A stretch of DNA of 7,943 nucleotides from an uncultured Lachnospiraceae bacterium (GCA_947302185.1 CAMYVI010000112.1:1-7943), one strand, 5' to 3'. Shown: positions 1 to 6,016, counted from the first letter of the stretch. Notes: generated by a model from the letters alone, not told the origin. A program made the numbers and translations.

Positions 1-1110
1 ATGGACGAGATGAATATGACCAATGAAACAATTGAGGAGATCACAGCTGCAGAAGTCCCTGCAGAAACTGCCGCTGCTCCCGCAGAGACTGTTGAAGTTC
101 CGGCAGAGGCTGCTGATGTTCCGGCAGAAACTGCCGCGGAACCTGTTGCTGACGAAGCTCCGGTTGAGACAATGGCGGATTATGCCGGCGAAATTGATTC
201 TTCCATGAGAAACATCAATGTCGGCGATATTCTTGAAGGTACTGTAGTCGGAGTTACAGATACAGAAGTCACTGTAGACCTGCAGTATGCGGCAGAGGGT
301 ATCATCCGCACGAAAGATTACTCAGCGGATCCCGCATTTTCCATCAAAGAGATGGTGCACCCGGGCGATGAAGTGAAAGCTGTCGTAGTCAAGCTTGATG
401 ACGGCAACGGAAATATCCTTCTGAATCGCCGGCAGGCAGAAGAAACGCTTGCATGGGAAAAGTTCGGTGACATGCTTGATAATAAGACACCGATTGAAGT
501 CACGGTCAAAGAAGCTGTCAAGGGAGGCGTCGTAACATTTATCGACGGCGTACGTGCATTTATACCCGCTTCCAAGCTGGCCCTCGACTATGTCGAAGAT
601 CTGACCTCTTTTGTCGGACAGACCATCCCGGCACGTATAATTCAGGCAGAGCGCGACGGAAGAAAACTCATCCTCAGCTCAAGAGACGTACTCCGCGACA
701 GACGGGCGGAAGCAAAGGCCGCCAGAGTAGCCGCTATCACGGAAGGTGCCGTGCTGGACGGCAAGGTCGATTCTCTTCAGACTTATGGCGCGTTTGTATC
801 ACTCGGTGACGGAATTGACGGCCTTGTTCATATCTCACAGATCACCAACACCAAGAGACTTAAGCACCCGAAGGAAATGCTCAGTGTCGGCGATGAAGTC
901 AAGGTCAAGGTCATCGGCGTTAAAGACGGCAAGATTTCTCTTTCCATGAAGGCTCTTGAGGAAGTTCCGGAAGATGCGAAGCCGGCACCGCGCGATCGTG
1001 ACCGTGACAGAGATCACAACCGTGACCGCGAAGAGAAGGTAGAGCTTCCGAAGTCCGAAAAGCTTACCACAAGCCTCGGCGACCTGTTGAAAGGCTTAAA
1101 ACTCGATTAA
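1..1110 (+). CDS. S1 RNA-binding domain protein, ribosomal protein S1-like (three S1 domains)
   Basis: A 369-residue protein with three S1 (OB-fold) domains at about residues 73-143, 161-227 and 247-316. The third is the most canonical, with YGAFV (262-266), GIDGLVHIS (271-279) and a closing KISLSMKAL (311-319). This architecture fits the short S1-like proteins of Firmicutes, which bind single-stranded mRNA and associate with the 30S subunit or with RNA turnover; which of these applies cannot be read from sequence. Before the domains lies an acidic Ala/Pro/Glu/Val-rich segment (about 16-57) of degenerate VPAE-type repeats, and after them an Arg-Asp tract (331-343), both probably disordered. 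Met codons occur at residues 1, 4 and 6. Because the window opens exactly on the first ATG, neither a ribosome binding site nor an upstream extension can be judged. Some Clostridia fuse S1 domains to IspH; no IspH sequence is visible here. The gene converges on ahcY. The S1 family call is firm; an rpsA symbol would go further than the evidence. Confidence 0.9.
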   Translation: MDEMNMTNETIEEITAAEVPAETAAAPAETVEVPAEAADVPAETAAEPVADEAPVETMADYAGEIDSSMRNINVGDILEGTVVGVTDTEVTVDLQYAAEGIIRTKDYSADPAFSIKEMVHPGDEVKAVVVKLDDGNGNILLNRRQAEETLAWEKFGDMLDNKTPIEVTVKEAVKGGVVTFIDGVRAFIPASKLALDYVEDLTSFVGQTIPARIIQAERDGRKLILSSRDVLRDRRAEAKAARVAAITEGAVLDGKVDSLQTYGAFVSLGDGIDGLVHISQITNTKRLKHPKEMLSVGDEVKVKVIGVKDGKISLSMKALEEVPEDAKPAPRDRDRDRDHNRDREEKVELPKSEKLTTSLGDLLKGLKLD

Positions 1111-1117
1111 TTCAGGA

Positions 1118-1140
1118 TGAATGCAACAGTGCTGCATTCA
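1118..1140 (+). other. Stem-loop just after the S1 gene stop
   Basis: A perfect 8-bp inverted repeat, TGAATGCA (1118-1125) and TGCATTCA (1133-1140), with a 7-nt loop, begins 7 nt after the stop codon. It is followed by an A-rich rather than T-rich stretch, so it is not a conventional terminator on the plus strand. It could act as a 3'-end stabilising hairpin for the S1 mRNA, with the terminator lying further downstream. Confidence 0.4.
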
Positions 1141-1159
1141 GAAAAAATGTAAATGTTTA

Positions 1160-1260
1160 AAGGGCTGTCCCGCTCAGACACAGCAGGCTGATATACAGCG
1201 GTATTTACCGACCGTATTCAACTGTGCATGATCTCTGCAGGACAGCCCTTCTTATTTTAT
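1160..1260. terminator. Probable bidirectional terminator with a long, internally structured loop
   Basis: The arms AAGGGCTGTCC (1160-1170) and GGACAGCCCTT (1240-1250) are perfect 11-bp reverse complements. Allowing three mismatches they extend to 18 positions (1160-1177 with 1233-1250). The right arm runs into CTTATTTTATTCTT on the plus strand; the left arm, read on the minus strand, runs into TAAACATTTACATTTTTTC. That gives T-rich tails on both sides, as expected between convergent genes (S1 and ahcY). The unusual point is the 69-nt interior, which contains at least one further small hairpin (CGGT 1199-1202 with ACCG 1207-1210). The alternative reading is a small non-autonomous mobile element with terminal inverted repeats; no clear target-site duplication is visible. 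Confidence 0.55.
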
Positions 1261-1335
1261 TCTTCATCGCGCATACTCGTGACGCAAGTCTATGATACGC
1301 GAGCAGGGTAACAATCGTCTTCATCGCGCATACTC
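1261..1335. repeat. 18-bp direct repeat, two copies
   Basis: TCTTCATCGCGCATACTC occurs exactly at 1261-1278 and again at 1318-1335, with starts 57 bases apart. Each copy is followed by a different sequence: the first by a weak small hairpin (GAC-GCAA-GTC), the second by a strong one (1334-1357). The sequence lies between two convergent genes and shows no open reading frame or promoter. It may be an intergenic repeat family whose conserved part is the 18-mer. Only two copies are visible in this window. Confidence 0.7.
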
Positions 1336-1357
1336 AAGAACGCCGCTGCGTTCTTGA
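1334..1357. other. Perfect 10-bp hairpin with 4-nt loop downstream of ahcY
   Basis: TCAAGAACGC (1334-1343) pairs perfectly with GCGTTCTTGA (1348-1357) around the loop CGCT. It sits 19 bases beyond the ahcY stop and its left edge overlaps the second copy of the 18-bp direct repeat by two bases. No T-run follows on either strand, so it is not a standard intrinsic terminator. It may stabilise the ahcY 3' end or be the variable part of an intergenic repeat. Confidence 0.6.
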
Positions 1358-1376
1358 AATACCGTTAAGTCACTGA

Positions 1377-2624
1377 TCACTCGGCAGTCCAGCCGTTAAG
1401 ATAAGCTTCCTGTTCAGCCGTCAGAGTGTCAATAGAAAGCCCCATCGCGGCAAGTTTATATCTTCCGATTTCATCATCGATAGAATCCGGAACATTGTAG
1501 ACCTTAAGAGTGAGCTCATCACGATGTTCGGCGAGCCACTTAAGGCTCAAAGCCTGTACTGAAAATGACATATCCATAATCTCAGCAGGATGACCCATTC
1601 CGCAGGCAAGATTTACCAGTCTGCCCTCCCCGAGAACGTTAAGTGTTCTTCCGTCCGGCAGCGTATAGCCGATAATGTTCTTTCTTCTTTCCTCCGCTTT
1701 AACAGAAATCTTTCTCAGCGTCGCCACATCCACCTCACAGTCGAAATGTCCGGCGTTGCAGAGAACGGCCTGGTCTTTCATGATCCGGAAATGCTTCTCA
1801 GTAATGACATCCTTGCAGCCGGTCACGGTGACAAATATATCCCCCACCTTTGCCGCTTCATCCATCGGCATGATCCTGAAGCCGTCCATAGTGGCATCTA
1901 ACGCCTTGAAAGGATCGATTTCCGTCACGATCACGTCAGCTCCCATACCTTTGGCTCTCATGGCGGTACCCTTACCGCACCAGCCGTAACCTGCTACGAC
2001 AACAGTCTTGCCTGCCACTATCAGGTTGGTCGTATCCATGATAGCCGTCCAGACCGACTGGCCGGTGCCGTACTTGTTGTCATAGTAATGCTTGGCTTTC
2101 GCATCGTTGACTGCCATCATCGGGCAGGGAAGAATTCCTTCTTTCTCTCTTGCCTTCAGTCTGTGTATACCGGTAGTAGTCTCCTCACATCCTCCGATCA
2201 GACAGTCTGCATACTCGCGGCATTTGCCGCCGAGCAGATTGATAAGATCGCCGCCGTCATCTACTATAAGATGCGGATGGCAGGCCAGCGTCTCGGCCAG
2301 AAGATCCTCATACTCCTGTGCGCTGACGCCGTATTTTCCGTAAGTCTCCACGCCCATTTCGGAGATGGCGGCCGCCACGTCATCCTGTGTCGACAGCGGG
2401 TTGCATCCTGTGAGATAAACTTCCGCACCGCCTTTGGCGAGGACCAGTCCGAGATTGGCCGTCTTTGCCTCCAAATGCACGGAGACAGCAATCCGGAGAC
2501 CCTTGAACGGCTGCTCCTCCTCGAACTGCTTTTCAATTCCGGATAGAGCCGGCATGAAAGAACGTACCCATTCGATTTTTTTTCTGCCTTCAGGCGCAAG
2601 TTCTGTGTTTCTGATATTGCTCAT
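1377..2624 (-). CDS. ahcY: Adenosylhomocysteinase family enzyme, probably S-inosylhomocysteine-preferring type
   Basis: A 415-residue NAD-dependent cytosolic hydrolase that removes the by-product of SAM-dependent methylation, releasing homocysteine and a nucleoside. Family motifs seen: NPLSTQDDVAAA (75-86), DDGGDL (122-127), GCEETTTGIH (145-154), VNDAKAKHYYDN (172-183, with Lys178 and Asp182 at the catalytic positions), NAD-binding GYGWCGKG (212-219), CNAGHFDCE (289-297, His292) and CGMGHPAEIMD (341-351, His345). The length and the ending without the Lys/Tyr-bearing tail of animal and many bacterial enzymes match the short archaeal/Thermotoga-type clade. At residues 50-54 it reads HLEAK, i.e. 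His-x-Glu-x-Lys, where ordinary SAH hydrolases have His-x-Thr-x-Glu/Gln against the adenine base. Together with the SAH deaminase encoded 27 nt upstream, this suggests S-inosylhomocysteine as the true substrate (inference). The ATG at 2624 is chosen because AAAGGAG precedes it by 6 nt; an upstream in-frame GTG (2642) would place that site inside the coding region. Confidence 0.93.
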   Translation of the reverse strand: MSNIRNTELAPEGRKKIEWVRSFMPALSGIEKQFEEEQPFKGLRIAVSVHLEAKTANLGLVLAKGGAEVYLTGCNPLSTQDDVAAAISEMGVETYGKYGVSAQEYEDLLAETLACHPHLIVDDGGDLINLLGGKCREYADCLIGGCEETTTGIHRLKAREKEGILPCPMMAVNDAKAKHYYDNKYGTGQSVWTAIMDTTNLIVAGKTVVVAGYGWCGKGTAMRAKGMGADVIVTEIDPFKALDATMDGFRIMPMDEAAKVGDIFVTVTGCKDVITEKHFRIMKDQAVLCNAGHFDCEVDVATLRKISVKAEERRKNIIGYTLPDGRTLNVLGEGRLVNLACGMGHPAEIMDMSFSVQALSLKWLAEHRDELTLKVYNVPDSIDDEIGRYKLAAMGLSIDTLTAEQEAYLNGWTAE

Positions 2625-2630
2625 TAAATT

Positions 2631-2637
2631 CTCCTTT
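2631..2637 (-). promoter_or_regulatory. Ribosome binding site that decides the ahcY start
   Basis: AAAGGAG on the minus strand, 6 nt before the ATG at 2624. It lies in the 27-nt gap after the mtaD stop, supporting independent translation initiation of ahcY on an mtaD-ahcY mRNA. It rules against the in-frame GTG at 2642. Confidence 0.8.
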
Positions 2638-2651
2638 CTCACAGGCGGTAA

Positions 2652-3938
2652 TTACCCGAGATAGCGGTCGACCACCCTCTGCACTTCAAAACGGACACGC
2701 TCCGCATCGATTGTCATAAACTCATGCTTTCTCATGACAAACCTGCCGTCTATCATGACTGAATCGACTTCCGAGCCGTTCGCCGAGTAACAGAGGGACG
2801 ACACGATATTGTTATTCGGAAACATTGAGGGCTCATTCAGATCGATGAATATAAGGTCTGCGCACGCCCCGTCTTTTATCGTCCCGAGCCGATCTTTCAT
2901 GCCGACTGCCGCAGCGGGATTTTCGGTGGCCATGCGAACGACCCGGTCCGCCGGCAGCGCCGTTGAATCCCCGGTTATCCCCTTATGAAGTAATGAAACG
3001 AGATTCATCTCGCGGAACATATTCAGCGTGTTATTGCTGCATGTACCGTCCGTGCCGAGGCATATATTGACACCTTTGGATGTAAACTCCGAGAGCGGCG
3101 CGAATCCGTTTCCGAGTTTTGCGTTGGACGCGGGATTGGTAACGACGGATGATCCGGCGTCGGCAATAACGGAAATGTCATCATCCCTCATCTTCACGCA
3201 GTGCGCAAGGATCGTTTTCTCATCGAGAAAACCTATATCCGAGAGCAGCTTCACCGGCGTCTTACCATACTGTTTCAGACAATTTGCGACTTCATTATCG
3301 CTCTCGGACAGATGAGTGTGCTTCAGCATTTTCCTCTCTTCTGCCTCTCTTGCGACCTGCTCAAGCAGCTGTACGGAGCAGCTGTATATAGCGTGAGGCG
3401 CAAGCACGAATTTCAGGAGACCGCAGTCTTCCCATTCCTTCTGTTCTTCAAGACAATCCGTGAATCTCGACAGTCCGTTCCCGTAGAGATCATCTCCTAC
3501 CAGCCCGCGCCCGATAAAAGCACGCATGCCGGCAGAGGCTGCGGCTGCCGCAGACCGGCCTCGGAACATATGCGTGTCATTGAAACAGGTCGTTCCCGTT
3601 CGGATCATCTCCATACAGGCAAGAAGCGAGCTCCAGTAAGCACCTTCCTGCGGAAGGCTGTCCTCAACAGGCATTACGCGTCTGAAAAGCCACTCTTCAA
3701 AGTCCACATCATCCGCATAGTTTCTCATAACAGTCATGTATGCATGCGTATGAAGGTTAATGAGCCCGGGCATGACCAGATGACCGGCAGCATCGACTGT
3801 TTCCGTTTCCGGGTTTTCGGCGTCTTCCGGCATATGTTCATATACTTTTCCGTCGATAACAAAAAGGTCTTCCTGCACTGTACGGACCTTCTCGTCACCG
3901 CCTTTTAAAATTTTACCGTTGATTATTCTATAGTTCAT
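2652..3938 (-). CDS. mtaD: 5'-methylthioadenosine/S-adenosylhomocysteine deaminase (amidohydrolase family)
   Basis: A 428-residue zinc-type amidohydrolase that converts the adenine of SAH, 5'-methylthioadenosine and, in some relatives, 5'-deoxyadenosine to hypoxanthine with release of ammonia. Motifs run in family order: a beta-sandwich N-terminus, VMPGLINLHTHAYM (55-68; metal ligands His63 and His65), FEEWLFRRVMPVED (80-93), KHTHLSESDNE (206-216; His209 and Glu212), LAHCV (244-248; His246), NPASNAKLGNG (268-278) and LGTDGTCSNNTLNMF (294-308; Asp297), then the C-terminal sandwich ending near MIDGRFVM (395-402). The match to Thermotoga maritima TM0936-type SAH/MTA deaminases extends through these motifs. 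Length is normal. The ATG at 3938 is preferred because GGAG (3947-3950) lies 8 nt upstream; an in-frame TTG at 3944 is only 2 nt from that site. A sigma-A-like promoter lies upstream and ahcY follows after 27 nt, so the two form an operon. Other amidohydrolases of the guanine/cytosine deaminase or TRZ/ATZ type are less likely given the ahcY partner. Confidence 0.93.
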   Translation of the reverse strand: MNYRIINGKILKGGDEKVRTVQEDLFVIDGKVYEHMPEDAENPETETVDAAGHLVMPGLINLHTHAYMTVMRNYADDVDFEEWLFRRVMPVEDSLPQEGAYWSSLLACMEMIRTGTTCFNDTHMFRGRSAAAAASAGMRAFIGRGLVGDDLYGNGLSRFTDCLEEQKEWEDCGLLKFVLAPHAIYSCSVQLLEQVAREAEERKMLKHTHLSESDNEVANCLKQYGKTPVKLLSDIGFLDEKTILAHCVKMRDDDISVIADAGSSVVTNPASNAKLGNGFAPLSEFTSKGVNICLGTDGTCSNNTLNMFREMNLVSLLHKGITGDSTALPADRVVRMATENPAAAVGMKDRLGTIKDGACADLIFIDLNEPSMFPNNNIVSSLCYSANGSEVDSVMIDGRFVMRKHEFMTIDAERVRFEVQRVVDRYLG

Positions 3939-3946
3939 ATACAACG

Positions 3947-3952
3947 CTCCGC
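3947..3952 (-). promoter_or_regulatory. Ribosome binding site that decides the mtaD start
   Basis: GCGGAG on the minus strand, 8 nt before the ATG at 3938. The spacing supports the ATG and disfavours the TTG at 3944, which would be almost in contact with it. Confidence 0.65.
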
Positions 3953-4003
3953 TTATCTGAGATCTGGTTTTTATGAATGATTAAGTACGCTTCGCGAAAT
4001 AAG

Positions 4004-4032
4004 AGTATAGCAGTGAACTTATCCGTAATCAA
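4004..4032 (-). promoter_or_regulatory. Sigma-A type promoter for mtaD-ahcY
   Basis: On the minus strand, TTGATT (4032-4027) and TATACT (4009-4004) are separated by exactly 17 nt. Transcription would start near 3997, giving a leader of about 60 nt before the mtaD ATG. I see no conserved SAM or SAH riboswitch core in this leader, which is also too short for a full SAM-I riboswitch with terminator. It is the best promoter match in the window and separates mtaD-ahcY from hydF transcriptionally. Confidence 0.7.
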
Positions 4033-4068
4033 CACCCTTATCGCCGGCTTTTTCATCTCTGACGCAAA

Positions 4069-4117
4069 ATCCTCGTGATTTCAATCATGAGATGAATACG
4101 CATAGTGAAATCAGGAT
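4069..4117 (-). terminator. Possible weak terminator stem-loop downstream of hydF
   Basis: On the minus strand the arms ATCCT-GATTTCA and TGAAATC-AGGAT pair over 12 bp (4106-4117 with 4077-4083 plus 4069-4073), with a 3-nt bulge at 4074-4076 and a 22-nt loop. The downstream arm ends in GGAT followed by TTT, so the T-tract is short. It lies between the hydF stop and the mtaD promoter, where a terminator would be expected, but the stem is AT-rich and the evidence modest. Confidence 0.35.
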
Positions 4118-4121
4118 CTTA

Positions 4122-4140
4122 CATGGGTTGCAAACCCACG
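4122..4140 (-). other. Short hairpin in the hydF-mtaD gap
   Basis: TGGGTT (4124-4129) and AACCCA (4133-4138) form a perfect 6-bp stem around a 3-nt loop. On the minus strand it extends to 8 bp with one G-U pair (4122-4140). It starts 47 bases beyond the hydF stop and has no T-run, so it is more likely a 3'-end hairpin than a terminator. Apart from this, the 4069-4117 stem-loop and the promoter, I see nothing coding in the 249-base gap 3939-4187. Confidence 0.4.
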
Positions 4141-4187
4141 TCAAAGATAAAAGCCTCCGGCGGATCGCAGCCGCACAAATAACAGCA

Positions 4188-5405
4188 TCATGTCAACAAT
4201 TCGAACGGCTCCATCGCTCTCGGCAGAATTCCCAGCACCTCAGCTATCGCCATGCCGTAATTGGTGATCGGTACATCCTGCTCCGCCGCCATTCGAAGGC
4301 GGTACTGCATCTCTCTTCTGTTCAGCATACACGCGCCGCAGTGCACAATTAAGCTGTATTCTTCAAAGTTGTCCGGCAGAGAATTGCCCCTGTACCATTC
4401 GAACTGAATATCCTGCCCCGCCGCTTTTCGTATGAGTCGCGGAATCTTGACAGTTCCGATATCATCTTCCTGCCGGTGATGCGTACATCCTTCCAGAATA
4501 AGTACCCTGTCTCCGGCCTCAAGTTTTCGTATCACGGCAGCGCCCTCCCTCAGAGTGCGCAGATCTCCTTTCTGCCTTGCAAAAAGAATGGAAAATGATG
4601 TCATGGGAATCTCAGCCGACACTTTCGCAGCCACTTCGGCAAACACCTGAGAATCCGTGATGACGACTTTCGGCGGCGTTTTCATATTATCAAGCGCAGT
4701 CTCAAGAGTCTCGGGCTGAGCTATGACCGCCATCGCTCTGTGATCGAGCAGATCACGGATCGTCTGCTGCTGCGGCAGAATGAGTCTGCCTTTCGGCGCC
4801 GCCTTATCGATCGGTATGACGAGCACCGCGGTCTCGCCGGGACCGACCAGTCCCTTTATGAGACCCAGATCCGGGCCGTCGAACTTCGCATTATCCGTAA
4901 TTGACTTCTTCAGTTCTTCGATACCCCGCCCGGTCATCGCGGATACATAAGTCACAGGAAGCCCGAGCTCGGCAAATGAACTCCGGACATTCTCCGAGGG
5001 TATTCCGTCATCACAGAAATTAACCGCCGCTACAGCCGGAATTCCGGCCTTTTTCAGCCTCTCTGCGAGTTTTCTCTCCTCATTTCCGATACCTGTCTGA
5101 ACAGGAATAACGATGACTGCCAGATCGCAGCGCCTCATTTCTTCATAGGTCTTCTCCATTCTTGCCCCGCCGAGCTCGCCCGTGTCTCCCAGACCCGCTG
5201 TGTCGATGAGAAGGACCGGTCCGATCGGCAGAAGCTCCATAGACTTTTTGACCGGGTCTGTAGTCGTACCCGCTACCGGACTGGTCAGCGCCAGGTCCTG
5301 CCCGGTAAGTGCATTTATGAGAGATGACTTGCCTGCATTTGTTACGCCGAAGATGCCGATCGTGAACCGGTCCGATCTCGGCGTGTCATTCATACCTCCC
5401 GCCAT
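4188..5405 (-). CDS. hydF: [FeFe]-hydrogenase H-cluster maturation GTPase HydF
   Basis: A 405-residue scaffold and carrier GTPase. With the radical-SAM enzymes HydE and HydG it assembles the diiron subcluster and delivers it to apo-[FeFe]-hydrogenase in the cytosol. The N-terminal GTPase domain has a P-loop GVTNAGKSS (20-28), TTTDP (47-51), DTAGLGD (68-74) and an SAM motif at 155-157 in the G5 position. The C-terminal cluster-binding domain has the diagnostic CTH (Cys307, His309) and HCGAC (355-359), with 45 residues between His309 and His355, inside the CxH-x(44-53)-HCxxC family pattern. The G4 motif, normally NKxD, reads NFCD (129-132), an unusual loss of the lysine. Start ATG at 5405 follows AAAGGA by 5 nt; the ATG at residue 5 has GGAGG only 1 nt away and is less suitable. 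hydE, hydG and the hydrogenase are not in this window. The upstream neighbour is a flavodoxin-domain gene 82 nt away on the same strand. Confidence 0.95.
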   Translation of the reverse strand: MAGGMNDTPRSDRFTIGIFGVTNAGKSSLINALTGQDLALTSPVAGTTTDPVKKSMELLPIGPVLLIDTAGLGDTGELGGARMEKTYEEMRRCDLAVIVIPVQTGIGNEERKLAERLKKAGIPAVAAVNFCDDGIPSENVRSSFAELGLPVTYVSAMTGRGIEELKKSITDNAKFDGPDLGLIKGLVGPGETAVLVIPIDKAAPKGRLILPQQQTIRDLLDHRAMAVIAQPETLETALDNMKTPPKVVITDSQVFAEVAAKVSAEIPMTSFSILFARQKGDLRTLREGAAVIRKLEAGDRVLILEGCTHHRQEDDIGTVKIPRLIRKAAGQDIQFEWYRGNSLPDNFEEYSLIVHCGACMLNRREMQYRLRMAAEQDVPITNYGMAIAEVLGILPRAMEPFELLT

Positions 5406-5428
5406 AGAATTCCTTTCTCCTGTATTGA

Positions 5429-5462
5429 AAAGAAGAGCGCCGTAGGCAAATGCCCGCCGCGC
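5429..5462 (-). terminator. Possible weak terminator or attenuator before hydF
   Basis: On the minus strand GCGC (5462-5459) pairs with GCGC (5440-5437), and GGGC (5455-5452) with GCCT (5447-5444, one G-U) around the loop ATTT. A 3x3 internal loop separates the two helices. The run TCTTCTTT follows. It sits in the 82-nt gap between the flavodoxin gene and hydF and might end or attenuate transcription from upstream. The helix is interrupted and the tail contains cytosines, so this is tentative. Confidence 0.3.
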
Positions 5463-5487
5463 CCCGTTGACAACATTTCCTTATGAT

Positions 5488-6003
5488 TTATACATCCAGG
5501 ATCCTCTTTTCTTCCATCGCTTCAAGCATCGCTTCCGCAAATGCCCTGATCCGGTCCGGCTGCAGACAAGGCACGAATTCGCGCACTTCTCCGCTTACCA
5601 GCTCTTTCTTGCGAAGTTTCAGCATGACCCTTTCAGAAGCCGTCAGTTTTTCTATATCAAACTCTCCTCCCAGACTCTCCGCTATCACGCAGCCGTTCCG
5701 CAGTTCCAGCGAGAAATTCTCCCGCAGGATCTTAGGAGCTTCATTCATCAGCGCGTTGCAGATGAATACCCCTTTCACCTTCGGTCTCACTTCATCCCAG
5801 TACATATCCATCCATGTCATAAGAGGTTTGTATATTGTTCCGAATCGTATTCCGCTGCCGAAAATAACGGCGTCATAAAACTTCGGACTCGGCTTCATCT
5901 TCTCCAAATCGCAAATTTTAACGTCACTAAAATAGCTACCCAGCAGGGACGCCGCTTTCGCAGCGGTCCCGCCTCGGGTCGCGTATACAATTAATACTCT
6001 CAT
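5488..6003 (-). CDS. Flavodoxin-domain protein (HemG/protoporphyrinogen-oxidase-like flavodoxin)
   Basis: A 171-residue single-domain flavoprotein, cytosolic, with no signal peptide or membrane segment. The N-terminus MRVLIVYATRGGTAAKAA gives the first beta strand and an FMN phosphate loop (TRGGT, 9-13). FGSGIRFGTIYKPLMTW (48-64) and the AESLGGEF region (108-115) match the 'Flavodoxin_5' group, which includes menaquinone-dependent protoporphyrinogen oxidase HemG and many uncharacterised clostridial proteins. FMN binding is likely; the electron partner cannot be read from sequence. Nothing in the window points to haem synthesis, so a HemG function is not claimed. The ATG at 6003 is preceded by GAGGGG with 7-nt spacing. 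The leader contains two abutting hairpins (6017-6065). hydF lies 82 nt downstream and secA ends 81 nt upstream, all on the minus strand. A link to hydrogenase maturation is possible by position only. Confidence 0.85.
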   Translation of the reverse strand: MRVLIVYATRGGTAAKAASLLGSYFSDVKICDLEKMKPSPKFYDAVIFGSGIRFGTIYKPLMTWMDMYWDEVRPKVKGVFICNALMNEAPKILRENFSLELRNGCVIAESLGGEFDIEKLTASERVMLKLRKKELVSGEVREFVPCLQPDRIRAFAEAMLEAMEEKRILDV

Positions 6004-6016
6004 TATTTAACCCCTC

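Noticed and set aside
2088..2546. Plus-strand open frames opposite ahcY and, at 5467-5994, opposite the flavodoxin gene
   Set aside because: Both are antisense shadows of well-supported genes and their predicted proteins show no recognisable features.
2625..2642. Upstream GTG start for ahcY (six extra residues)
   Set aside because: The extra codons encode the AAAGGAG ribosome binding site of the ATG at 2624, which has ideal spacing.
3201..3908. Plus-strand open frame (235 codons) opposite mtaD
   Set aside because: Antisense to a clear amidohydrolase with intact metal-binding motifs; no family resemblance and no plausible translation signal.
3939..3997. SAM or SAH riboswitch in the leader of mtaD-ahcY
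   Set aside because: The leader inferred from the promoter is only about 60 nt. I see neither a multi-helix fold with terminator nor a conserved core of the SAM or SAH classes; only tiny palindromes such as TTCGCGAA are present.
4051..4105. Possible diverged third copy of the 1261-1357 repeat in the hydF-mtaD gap
   Set aside because: Only short scraps such as TGACGCAA and TCATC are shared, not the 18-mer; the similarity is at chance level by eye.
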